Assembly: GCA_017546585.1 (NCBI GenBank) | Contig: JAFYWC010000156.1 | Span: forward strand, 1-36,279 | Direction: 5' to 3' | Source: Bacteroidales bacterium | GTDB taxonomy: Bacteria > Bacteroidota > Bacteroidia > Bacteroidales > UBA932 | DNA length: 36,279 bases | Notes under the pieces: model-generated | What the model was told of the DNA's origin: nothing | What the model saw: the letters and a program-made list of their open reading frames with translations, nothing else | Database searches by the model: none | Position numbers and translations under genes: made by a program | Shown here: positions 25,099 through 33,286 of the stretch, one piece after another | Numbering within the stretch: position 1 is the stretch's first letter | Layout: the number at the start of each line of letters is the position of its first letter

Positions 25099-25491
25099 TC
25101 AATCAATCCATCCGTTATCCTGACAGAAAATGATTGCGGCTTTGGCTATATCCTTGGCTTTCTGCCTCCAGTTCTGGAGCTCAAGGTATTCATTGATGTA
25201 TTCCGACCTTTTGGCGCTGTCGACGAACTCACTGTTGAGATAATTCAACGAGATGGCGGTGACGTCTGAGTCGCTGTACTTCATGGCGACAATCTTGGAG
25301 ACGATATCGCCATATCCGAATTCCCCGGTCAGCTCGATGGACAATGTCTGATAGACCGGGATGCCGAGGTCATTCGTCACCGGTTCATCAGCTACTGGCC
25401 AAGTGACGGTGAAGGTGCGCATAAGACGGTATTCTGCCATCTGCACAAGGGCGGGCAGAACTTCGTATGGGACTGGATTGATCTTTTTCAT
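25099..25491 (-). CDS. Unknown 130-residue protein between the DGR target and avd
   Basis: I do not recognise a family. The 130-residue protein has no signal peptide or membrane segment. It has a mixed strand and helix N-terminal part (about residues 1-75, TLSIELTGEFGYGD and SKIVAMKYSDSDVTAISLNY) and a helical C-terminus (about 85-125, KRSEYINEYLELQNWRQKAK). The start at 25491 follows the GTAA hairpin and the end of the variable gene. It sits where DGR cassettes sometimes carry a fibre-tip chaperone or small accessory gene, so a role in folding the variable protein is one possibility; a plain tail-associated protein is another. Confidence 0.7.
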   Translation of the reverse strand: MKKINPVPYEVLPALVQMAEYRLMRTFTVTWPVADEPVTNDLGIPVYQTLSIELTGEFGYGDIVSKIVAMKYSDSDVTAISLNYLNSEFVDSAKRSEYINEYLELQNWRQKAKDIAKAAIIFCQDNGWID

Positions 25492-25506
25492 TTTTGAAAA
25501 ACTTGA

Positions 25507-25522
25507 ACCCCCTTACGGGGGT
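25507..25522 (-). promoter_or_regulatory. Hairpin downstream of the variable repeat (candidate DGR target stem-loop)
   Basis: On the coding strand ACCCCC-GTAA-GGGGGT forms a six-base perfect stem with a GTAA tetraloop, 51 bases past the variable repeat and 24 bases past the target gene's stop codon. Known phage DGRs carry a short G-C-rich stem with a four-base G-rich-purine loop downstream of the homing site that promotes target recognition. A transcription terminator is the alternative, since TTCAAGTTTTTC follows, although the T run is short. Confidence 0.6.
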
Positions 25523-25546
25523 ATAATAGTTAAAGTGTTAAATAGT

Positions 25547-28500
25547 TTAATTGTTGATTTTCGACTTTTCGACCGCTACAACAGGGGCGACATAGTTGTT
25601 GTTGTACTTGTAGTTGTTGAAGGAGCCATTACCAAAATAGACATACCAGGCACTTCCGGCATTGTACTCAGTGGATGACCAGTATCCGACACCTGAGAAC
25701 TTTTGGAACACCACGTCGCTGTTGCTGTTGATCGCTGCAGCTGCTGCCGCAAAGATCGGGCGGTGCACCTCATATTCCGGCTCTGCGGTAGGTGGAACAT
25801 AACCATTGAGGTGCCACCAGCGGAGACGGCAGAGTTCGCCGGCTGCAGGAAGGTACCACTGCCCGCGCTTGTAGAAGTCGGCAAGCTGCTCTCCATCCTT
25901 GAGGGAAGGCTCATATAGATGACAGTATGATGCCGGGTAGTAAAGGTACATTCTGAGCACGTAGTCCGGGCTGCTGCTACCTGCAGCGACATATGCGTCA
26001 TAAGCGGCGGTAAGGGCTGCGATGGATGAAGGCTGCTCAAGATCCGCAGCTGCGAACACCTCATTCCTGTATGCGATGATCTTCTGGGTGTTGCCTCTTC
26101 CATCCCAGTCAAGGATGGCTCCGCCAGGGAACTCCTTGAAGTCATTCTGGTCGGCATTGAGATAGCCGGCAGCATTGATCGTCATTGAGCCGGAAGAACC
26201 GTTCGCTGTGGTGATGTTAGGCAGGTCGGCGATATCGCCCGGAGGGTTTGATGAAGAGTTGATTCCCCATACCTTGTCCTTTTCCCAAATACCGCTGGCG
26301 ATACGGATGAGTCCGTCTTCTGCCTCGTCTATCTGGTATACCACACCGACTACTGTCTTGTTTCTGTCATATACATCGTCAAAGGTGCCGTCCGCATAGG
26401 CATAGTCACCGGTGCGTGGGGCCCTCTTATATAGACCGATGGTTTTCTGTGCCACGATCTCGACTCCGTCGCTCAGTCTTGTGGTCTTCGCTGTGATCAC
26501 GGCTGTAGGGGAACCGGCTGCGGCCACGGTGTGAAGCGTCACCACACCTGTGACTGGATTGATGGTGGCATAGGATTCATCGCTGATGCTCCATTCGACA
26601 GGGGAGAAATAGTTAGCTCCCGATGGCGAAGGAACAGCGATGTACTGGTGCTCGCCAAGATCATAGATGTAAGAACGACCGGTGATGCTCATCGCACTGA
26701 TGTTTCGCTTTGTATAGATGACATGCAGAGGATTGTCCGGGTTGTCAATGTCCCCGAAAGCGACCATCAGAGCCTGCTTCTGCGAGAAGTCAAGGGTATC
26801 GTTGGCAGATGTGGCCAGAGTGATCTCTCCGGTCAATTTGGCCCCGATTCCAGCCAGGTAGACAAGGTGCTCGATGGCGAAGTTATTCCAGTTGATGTTG
26901 TCGATTTCCACGCGTGCCAGACGTCTCTCTGTTCGATCAAGGCAGACCTCGACAATCGCCTGGCTGTTGAGTTTAGGACAGCCGACGATACTCAGTTCGG
27001 TCATCATATCTCCACCCTGAAGCGAGAACGTCGCGAGGTTAGGGAGGTTGACGAGCGGCAGGGTGCTGAGTGTGGCCGGGAGATGGCACGTGTGCAGGCT
27101 CTCTGTCTCAGGAATGAGGATTCCCGATATCGGGGTGTCACGATAGTCAATGTACTCGATCACCTCAGAATTGATGGCCTGCTCAGACACCACGTTGACA
27201 ACCTTCCTGACCACCAGCTTACGCAAGAGTCTGAACGTCGATATGTCAAATCCCGCGTCGGTCTGCTTGGTGTTGCCGGATTCTGTTCCGGAATAGTCCA
27301 TCACCAGATTCTTCAGTCTCTTCAGAGAAGACATTCCTGTCTGGAAGTAAACCTCTCCGAGACCTTCGAGTCCGGACTCGATGATGTTACCCTCCGCGTC
27401 GGTGTCATATGTGCTGATTTCAGTCACGAGGTCGGCATTGCAGACAACGAACACCTGCTCTCCACCGGAGTCTGTGATGCCGTTCGGCATAAGCGCCGGC
27501 TCTCCTGGAGTAAGCGAGCGTTTGTTCGTGTAGTTTCCCGAACCCCAAGCGACACAGGCATAGATAGGGCAGTAGTGTCTCAAGGCAAGAGGCTTGCCGG
27601 CCGTGAACAGTCGCAGCATGGCATTGTTGATCGTGCAGGTACCTGTCATGTACTTGCTGTCCATATATCGCTCTCGGAACTTGGCGAAGAACTCTGACTC
27701 CATAAGCTTGTCTCCGTATGCCATCGCGAAGTTTCCGGTATTGGCATAGCCCATTGCATCAGCGTTGTACAGGGCTTCGCAGAACTGAGACCAATACGAG
27801 CGATACTCCGCCATCATTGTGGCCGAATTAAGGCCGCAGGATACCATCTTGTCATACATTGACTTGATATCCTGTCCCCAGCACTGCGACACGAGATCCC
27901 ACAGACCCGACAGACGTCCGTTGAAGATCTCGGAACCGACCGAACAGACGAGCTCATATGCCTGAGTGTCCGGGTTCCATCTTTCACCGAGAATCTCTCC
28001 GGTCTCTCCCGTGTTCGGATCATAGGAGTCGTTCCATTCGTGCCAGTACTTGAACATCTTTACACCCGAGTTGTTGAAACGCTTCTTGGTGTCGGTGTCA
28101 CGCAGATAATGGTCTCCCTGAGGAGCGCCGGAAGCACAGTCGTCGAATCCGACGGAATCGTTCTTATCCATCGAGTCCATACACAGTTCATAGACATTGT
28201 ATATGAAATAGAAGATAGTTCCCCATTTGTTGATGTATCCGTCATATTCCGCGCGGAACTTGGCCCGTCTGTATGCAGGGGTGTCTTTCGTATAGGTGAC
28301 GGATCCGTATGTCCTTGAGGTGAAGCCATCCTCTTCTGCGGAGAATGTGCGATAATCCCCATATCTTGCCTTGTATCTTTCAGCGACATTCGGGTTGCAG
28401 TCCACAATGAAGTTGTGATATCTCTTTAGGATCCTGATTTCCTCATTGGCCTGTGCGATGTCCCCGACTGTGCCCGGTATACCAAGTTTCTCCCCAGTCA

Positions 28501-31243
28501 CAGGAGACTTCTTCGGAACTCGGGCGTAGTAGATAGGAACACCTACGGCATTGGAGAGCACAACGGTCTCGACACCGTCGATGATGTCGACATAGCTGTC
28601 ATGGATCTTCTGATTATAGAAGTTCTTGTTGTCATCGACCTCCCAGATCTGTGCTTGAGTATAGTCTTTCGGATAGCCGAGGAACGACCTGCTGTACTTG
28701 TTGTTGATGAAGTTGTAGATGGACAGGAACTTTGGTTCAGTCTGTCCGGCTGCAGTGTTCTTCCTGAAGCCGACTTCAGGGAATCCGGATAAGGATTTCC
28801 TATATGTGATGTTGCGTCCCAGATCCGCCTGCACCTGCTGGAACTTGGAGAGTACTGTCGGGTAAGTCTTTGCTACAGCAAGAAGAAGCATCTGGTAGAA
28901 ATTCATAGCATCGAGATTGAATATACCCTCGGAGCTGGCAAAGTTGACCTTGTGGACGAATTCCGTCTCACCGCCGTCTATGCCTGGGGTGATGGAGTAA
29001 TCATCCACGTGCTCGATATTGCCGTTGCCAAGGTCGATGTCAAGACCTCCGGTGAATTCTTCCGCCCAGTTCTTATATGGGTTCGGGTAGTTGTTGGAGG
29101 ATGTTCCGTCTCCGTTGATGAGGTGCTCCCCGGCTGTGAACGGGGCTCGCGCGTATCCGTCACGGTCCTTATCCCAAGTCGGGTTTATGAACTCCGTCCC
29201 CTTGATGACACGCTCGTCAGACTTGGAGGTAGGCAACTGCTCCACATCCCAAGTGATCACAGGCGTATTGGGCAGCTGCTTTCTCACCTTGGCGAAGCTC
29301 ACCGTACCATCCGAATTCAGAATGTCATTTCGTCTTGCGATTGCTATCTTGTCCTCAAGATTAGGTGTGTCATACGCAAGGTTGTCAATAATCTGCTGTG
29401 GCTTGAGAGCCTTATCCCATACGCCGATACTGTACAGGATAACCTCGCAGTCGTCGGAACCGAACACGATCTTGGCGGGATTGTTCTGGATCCATTTCGC
29501 TGTCTTGTATTCAAAGATCCTGACACAGGTGCCGTTCAGATAGATGTATGCAAGGTTGCACCATCCGTCGAAGTTGGCGGATGAGTTGGAGTTGCCGGTA
29601 TCTGCCACACAGTGTGTCGCGGATCCGTCAATGACAATGGAAAGCCTTTGTCTGGTCTCGTCCGGATATTCAGGCTCGATTCCAGACTGCACGGCCGAAC
29701 ATTTGACGACAGCCTTTGTCGGGAATATCTCAAATCCGGTGTTGCCGTCCATACAGGTGATGATAGGCGTGTTCATATCCGAGCACAGACCGGCTTCAAA
29801 CTCTATCTCAAGGGTACGGCCAGTCCTGGCAGTCTGATCGGTGGCGTTGGCTCCGAAGTCAGTGGCGAACATAAACCAGTCCTCAAGAGTCAGCCTCTTG
29901 CCGACCGGGATGGTGAATCCGTTCTTGCCGTTGGCCCCGAATCCGGAACGGGGACCCAGCTTGAAGTTGCTGGAACGTACCAGGCGGCTGGTCTGCTTGC
30001 CCTGATATGTGCTGACAAGGTTATCCGCCCCTTCATCGCTGTTGCTCCTTCCGGTAAAATTGTAATAGACCTTGCACTCCGGTGTCAGGGAAAGATTGAT
30101 TCCTGCAGAACTTATCTTGAGAGGGTGGTCGACATAAGCGCCACTGACCTGCACCCTCAAGCAGACGGTGGTGTTGACATAGTCATCCGAAGACAGGATG
30201 AACGACGCTGTCTGCAGCCCCGACGAGTGATTGTCCTGGAGTGTGACCACCTGGCTGGTCAATGTCTCGACAAGAAGACCGTTCGTGTCATAGATGGCCA
30301 ACCCGACAGAGATGTCGCTTCCGGCAGCTGCTGCAGGAGCATAGAAATAGTATGGAACCTTCACTGTGTCATACAGCGTCGCTTCTGACGGGGCGTCCTT
30401 ACCGATGGCCACGGTAGGTGACAGGCTTCCCGACTTGATGTAATATGTGACGATGGAGTCAGTCCTGATTCCGAATTCCGCATTCTCTGCATAAATGGTC
30501 ACCTTGTGCCTGCCGAAGCCGAGACTGCCGACAGCATCGATGGTGAAGTCATATGTGGAGTTGGCGATGTGGACGATCTGTTCCGAAGCGGGGTCATCGT
30601 CTACGATTACGTGCACATCAGCCTCGGTTCCAGTGCATGATACACGCAAAGGCCACGCGGATGAACGAGGGATGGTCTCATCGTACGACGGGTCAAAGGA
30701 GAGCTTGATCTCTTTCGTCGAACATGCGAAGTTCCATACTCGTGATGATCCATGGGAGTTGCTGATGATCATCTGCACGGTATTCTCTTCCGCAGTCAGG
30801 TGTGGACCGAGGTCAACGGTGTATGAGTTGTTCGTAACCTTGCCGGATGCTCTCAATGATGTCGTAAGCTCGTCGATTCTCGTTCCGTTGACAAGGAAGA
30901 CGGCTTCGGCCGGCTCGGTATCCATATCTGCGACATCTCCACCGAAATAACAGTTGTATTCAAATGTTATCGTATTGGAGTTGCCGCGGACCGTGATTTC
31001 GTCCAAGGTCTTGGTAACCTTGGCCACCATGTTGTATTTCTCCGCATCGGTTACGAAAATGAGGTTAAGGACACCGTTCTCGTCTGGCTTGAAGACAGTG
31101 TTCTGAAAGTTGATGGAACGGATACCGCCCTGGTTCTCGATCACAGCCTGAACCAGTTTGTTCCATTCGGCTGCGGTGAGATTTCCTTCAGGGGTAGCAC
31201 CGTCATTCTCGGTCTTTCCTAAAAGTGATTTGAGGTCTATCAT
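25547..31243 (-). CDS. Giant tail-fibre-like protein, DGR target
   Basis: The 1,898-residue protein is the variable product of the DGR. I start at the ATG at 31243; a slightly longer frame uses TTG. The N-terminal part (about residues 60-400) has repeated beta-sandwich-like segments. About 400-640 resembles a concanavalin/laminin-G-like lectin fold (LTLEDWFMFATDFGANATDQ, quoted in part, and IVIDGSATHCVADT). The middle (about 800-1330) is without recognised family. About 1350-1560 has leucine-rich-like strands. A bacterial Ig-like stretch lies near 1590-1660, and the C-terminal ~200 residues match the formylglycine/C-type-lectin-like fold used by DGRs, with WYLPAAGE and YWSSTEYNAGSAWY. The variable residues are 1866-1890. 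It likely binds host or surface receptors at the tail tip. Internal domain limits are rough. Confidence 0.9.
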   Translation of the reverse strand: MIDLKSLLGKTENDGATPEGNLTAAEWNKLVQAVIENQGGIRSINFQNTVFKPDENGVLNLIFVTDAEKYNMVAKVTKTLDEITVRGNSNTITFEYNCYFGGDVADMDTEPAEAVFLVNGTRIDELTTSLRASGKVTNNSYTVDLGPHLTAEENTVQMIISNSHGSSRVWNFACSTKEIKLSFDPSYDETIPRSSAWPLRVSCTGTEADVHVIVDDDPASEQIVHIANSTYDFTIDAVGSLGFGRHKVTIYAENAEFGIRTDSIVTYYIKSGSLSPTVAIGKDAPSEATLYDTVKVPYYFYAPAAAAGSDISVGLAIYDTNGLLVETLTSQVVTLQDNHSSGLQTASFILSSDDYVNTTVCLRVQVSGAYVDHPLKISSAGINLSLTPECKVYYNFTGRSNSDEGADNLVSTYQGKQTSRLVRSSNFKLGPRSGFGANGKNGFTIPVGKRLTLEDWFMFATDFGANATDQTARTGRTLEIEFEAGLCSDMNTPIITCMDGNTGFEIFPTKAVVKCSAVQSGIEPEYPDETRQRLSIVIDGSATHCVADTGNSNSSANFDGWCNLAYIYLNGTCVRIFEYKTAKWIQNNPAKIVFGSDDCEVILYSIGVWDKALKPQQIIDNLAYDTPNLEDKIAIARRNDILNSDGTVSFAKVRKQLPNTPVITWDVEQLPTSKSDERVIKGTEFINPTWDKDRDGYARAPFTAGEHLINGDGTSSNNYPNPYKNWAEEFTGGLDIDLGNGNIEHVDDYSITPGIDGGETEFVHKVNFASSEGIFNLDAMNFYQMLLLAVAKTYPTVLSKFQQVQADLGRNITYRKSLSGFPEVGFRKNTAAGQTEPKFLSIYNFINNKYSRSFLGYPKDYTQAQIWEVDDNKNFYNQKIHDSYVDIIDGVETVVLSNAVGVPIYYARVPKKSPVTGEKLGIPGTVGDIAQANEEIRILKRYHNFIVDCNPNVAERYKARYGDYRTFSAEEDGFTSRTYGSVTYTKDTPAYRRAKFRAEYDGYINKWGTIFYFIYNVYELCMDSMDKNDSVGFDDCASGAPQGDHYLRDTDTKKRFNNSGVKMFKYWHEWNDSYDPNTGETGEILGERWNPDTQAYELVCSVGSEIFNGRLSGLWDLVSQCWGQDIKSMYDKMVSCGLNSATMMAEYRSYWSQFCEALYNADAMGYANTGNFAMAYGDKLMESEFFAKFRERYMDSKYMTGTCTINNAMLRLFTAGKPLALRHYCPIYACVAWGSGNYTNKRSLTPGEPALMPNGITDSGGEQVFVVCNADLVTEISTYDTDAEGNIIESGLEGLGEVYFQTGMSSLKRLKNLVMDYSGTESGNTKQTDAGFDISTFRLLRKLVVRKVVNVVSEQAINSEVIEYIDYRDTPISGILIPETESLHTCHLPATLSTLPLVNLPNLATFSLQGGDMMTELSIVGCPKLNSQAIVEVCLDRTERRLARVEIDNINWNNFAIEHLVYLAGIGAKLTGEITLATSANDTLDFSQKQALMVAFGDIDNPDNPLHVIYTKRNISAMSITGRSYIYDLGEHQYIAVPSPSGANYFSPVEWSISDESYATINPVTGVVTLHTVAAAGSPTAVITAKTTRLSDGVEIVAQKTIGLYKRAPRTGDYAYADGTFDDVYDRNKTVVGVVYQIDEAEDGLIRIASGIWEKDKVWGINSSSNPPGDIADLPNITTANGSSGSMTINAAGYLNADQNDFKEFPGGAILDWDGRGNTQKIIAYRNEVFAAADLEQPSSIAALTAAYDAYVAAGSSSPDYVLRMYLYYPASYCHLYEPSLKDGEQLADFYKRGQWYLPAAGELCRLRWWHLNGYVPPTAEPEYEVHRPIFAAAAAAINSNSDVVFQKFSGVGYWSSTEYNAGSAWYVYFGNGSFNNYKYNNNYVAPVVAVEKSKINN
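25574..25648 (-). repeat. DGR variable repeat (VR)
   Basis: This is the 75-bp copy of the template at the 3' end of the fibre gene, encoding residues 1866-1890. Compared with the template translation, Asn becomes Tyr at 1869, Ser at 1874, Tyr at 1878 and Tyr at 1880; Ser1874 needs two base changes (AAC to TCC). All five changed bases are template adenines. The final 21 bases of the repeat are identical to the template. Only eight residues (VEKSKINN) follow before the stop codon. No second variable repeat was seen in the window. Confidence 0.96.
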
Positions 31244-31244
31244 A

Positions 31245-31682
31245 TTATACAAATGTTATAGGGAATACATAAGGGAAGCCGACAGAGATGCTGTCACCTC
31301 TGTGGGCGATGAGGGTGGTGCCGACATATATGGACATCAGACGCCTGAAGGAGTAGTCTGCATAGCAGTAGTATGATACTCCGGGGATGGTGTTTCTGGA
31401 GGCACGCAGTGCCAGGTATTCAGACTCGAGCATATTTTTGATGCGTCCGTCGGAACTGTCGACAGTCTCAAGGACAGGAACGGTGCCGACGTATAGGGCC
31501 GACAGGGTGCCGTCAGTATAGATGCTGTACCAGGTTTCAGGATCCAGCTTTCCTGAACTCTTGAGACTGAGGTACTCCTCAAGCCCCATTTTCTCTATCG
31601 ACGTGGAGTTCTTCGCTTTCTCGAGATATTTGTCGATGTCTTCGGCTGAGAACTTACTGATGTAGATTTCTTGTTTGGCCAT
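31245..31682 (-). CDS. Unknown tail-module protein with an internal duplication
   Basis: The 145-residue protein starts at the ATG at 31682 (MAKQEIYISKFSAEDIDKYL), since the longer frame overlaps the upstream gene. It contains two related units: EYLSLKSSGKLDPETWYSIY followed by LYVGTVPV, and EYLALRASRNTIPGVSYYCY followed by IYVGTTLI, each about 45 residues. The units look like small beta-rich modules as found in fibre-attachment or trimerisation proteins, which is inference. No family is recognised. It joins its neighbours through TAATATG on both sides, directly upstream of the giant fibre gene, suggesting balanced expression with it. Confidence 0.75.
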   Translation of the reverse strand: MAKQEIYISKFSAEDIDKYLEKAKNSTSIEKMGLEEYLSLKSSGKLDPETWYSIYTDGTLSALYVGTVPVLETVDSSDGRIKNMLESEYLALRASRNTIPGVSYYCYADYSFRRLMSIYVGTTLIAHRGDSISVGFPYVFPITFV

Positions 31683-31683
31683 A

Positions 31684-31998
31684 TTATTCTGCGACAAAAA
31701 ATATTTTCCCGTCAGCGGTCTTGATGAAGAAGCCGTCAAGGGTCTTGAAGTTTGACATGAGAGCCACCTCCGCCTCCGATATCGGCTGTATGAATATGCC
31801 TCGAGGAGATGACGTTGGGAGGTCCACCACAGATATCGCGAGAGCGACGGAAAGGATTGCTGCAGCCACCCCGACGGCAGAGGAATGATGCCTTACAACA
31901 GCCTCCGGCATCAATGCTCCGGAAACACTGCAGCCGGATTCCGACAGTATGCTGAACCCTACCGAACAATCCTGAATGATAGCTTTGACGTCTGCCAT
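31684..31998 (-). CDS. Unknown 104-residue tail-module protein
   Basis: I recognise no family. The 104 residues contain a hydrophobic stretch (about residues 41-59, GVAAAILSVALAISVVDLP) that could be a membrane helix or a buried strand pair, and a C-terminal LDGFFIKTADGKIFFVAE hairpin of the kind seen in phage fibre and baseplate subunits. Position between the 103- and 145-residue genes in the tail operon is the only functional clue. The upstream stop is TAG, followed by AT and this gene's ATG. Confidence 0.7.
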   Translation of the reverse strand: MADVKAIIQDCSVGFSILSESGCSVSGALMPEAVVRHHSSAVGVAAAILSVALAISVVDLPTSSPRGIFIQPISEAEVALMSNFKTLDGFFIKTADGKIFFVAE

Positions 31999-32000
31999 AT

Positions 32001-32312
32001 CTATACGATTACTGCGTTCAGGAATACGTCGTGATACTCGTGACGGATGCCGTCGTCAAAGTCAGTGTCCGGGATAAGCACCTCGACGTGCATCCATAGG
32101 TCGCCACGTCCAAGTCTCCCTGTCGCCAACGGGGCTATGTAAAGATCGTCCTGAGGATTCTTGAGGCTTTGCTTTTCAAAGGTCACAGAACTTCCTCCGG
32201 CGTTGAATGTTACATTGAAGTCGACGTCCTTCATTGTCTTTCCGTCCGGAAGAGCATCGATGATTACCTGTATCTTGCGGTCGGAACCGTGTTTTATGAT
32301 TGTCTTTTTCAT
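32001..32312 (-). CDS. Unknown 103-residue tail-module protein
   Basis: No family is recognised. The 103-residue protein is mostly beta strand, with alternating patterns such as RKIQVIIDAL, DFNVTFNAGG and LWMHVEVLIP, and ends in a short hydrophobic strand (VFLNAVIV). This suggests a single beta-sandwich domain typical of small tail-tip or fibre-collar subunits. It lies in the compact leftward tail operon, joined to the 323-residue gene upstream by TAATATG. It is not obviously related to its neighbours. Confidence 0.72.
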   Translation of the reverse strand: MKKTIIKHGSDRKIQVIIDALPDGKTMKDVDFNVTFNAGGSSVTFEKQSLKNPQDDLYIAPLATGRLGRGDLWMHVEVLIPDTDFDDGIRHEYHDVFLNAVIV

Positions 32313-32313
32313 A

Positions 32314-33285
32314 TTACATTATGTTTTGTATTTCGGTTGGGTTCTGGTATCTGAATTCAAACGACAACTGATGTAGGAAGTCTGTGGTCTTGATCTTGGC
32401 GTTGACCCCCTCGATCACAATCGGCTCCCAGATACCATTCTTCCAATGATATCCTCGCCCGTTCCTCAGGAATGAGGTCAATACCTGTGCTGCCTTTCTG
32501 GTGAGGTTGCCGGATGACTGCAGCAGGATGTCATCACTTTCCACGTTGGTGCATCTGTATGATCTTCCGGATCTTCCCGTCTCGACCTTGAAGGATGGTG
32601 CGTACTCGAGGGCCCCTCGCATAGGGAACAGCTCCATAGCGCCGAACCGGTTCCTGAATAGATAGAGTTCATAATCACCCGGGGCGGTTTTGTATAGCGG
32701 TGATATGCGTGGGCCCTTGTTGTGTCCATCCACTTCGCAAGTGAGGCGGAATGCCCCTTTGCACATAGGTAAGCTGCGGACATCAAATGTCCTGCAGAAT
32801 AGACCGATTGGGACATCACCAAACGCCTTGGAGGAGATGCTGGTACTTCCGGAGCTTGTCTCAAAGAAGACTTCCACGCCAAGATCCTCGTTACTCAATA
32901 TCGATACAGGGATGGATATGTCTTCAGGGATATAGAGGAAGTCTATGTCGGAGATCATGGAAAGCGCATCCCTTGATGCTGCATTCAGCATGAAGCTGTA
33001 TGAATGACTGCCGATCTCAAGCGTCAGGTCAAGGCACGGGGCTTCATTGAAGGCCCACTCGGCAGTAGGGAGGATGTCGGATGAATACTCGGCAAGAAGA
33101 CCACTGAGGTCGAGGCGGATCTTGCCTTCAAAATCCGCATAATGGAGTTCGTCGATGATCGTGGCACCGTCGGTTTCTTTAAGGACTACCCTTGTCGGCC
33201 TGGTTGTCGAGCCGGCTGCAACCAGTTCTTTAACGTCCTCGAGGAATAGGAACAGGTATCGGCCGTCTAAATCTGTAACGTTCAT
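32314..33285 (-). CDS. Phage tail protein, probable distal-tail/baseplate component
   Basis: The 323-residue protein lies two genes after the tape measure, where distal tail and baseplate hub proteins are usually encoded. It is rich in predicted strands, with no signal peptide, coiled coil or membrane helix. Segments such as RVVLKETDGATIIDELHYAD and the C-terminal LSFEFRYQNP suggest beta domains. I cannot match it to a named family by eye. It is joined by TAATATG to genes on both sides. The role is inferred from position and composition. Confidence 0.6.
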   Translation of the reverse strand: MNVTDLDGRYLFLFLEDVKELVAAGSTTRPTRVVLKETDGATIIDELHYADFEGKIRLDLSGLLAEYSSDILPTAEWAFNEAPCLDLTLEIGSHSYSFMLNAASRDALSMISDIDFLYIPEDISIPVSILSNEDLGVEVFFETSSGSTSISSKAFGDVPIGLFCRTFDVRSLPMCKGAFRLTCEVDGHNKGPRISPLYKTAPGDYELYLFRNRFGAMELFPMRGALEYAPSFKVETGRSGRSYRCTNVESDDILLQSSGNLTRKAAQVLTSFLRNGRGYHWKNGIWEPIVIEGVNAKIKTTDFLHQLSFEFRYQNPTEIQNIM

Positions 33286-33286
33286 A

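Noticed and set aside
26531..27697. 388-codon open frame on the plus strand
   Set aside because: It lies entirely antisense to the giant fibre gene and its translation has no domain-like features; the minus strand is clearly coding (DGR target, C-terminal lectin-like fold).
31241..31252. TTG start giving a slightly longer fibre protein
   Set aside because: The ATG at 31243 fits the repeated TAATATG junction and avoids overlap with the upstream stop codon.
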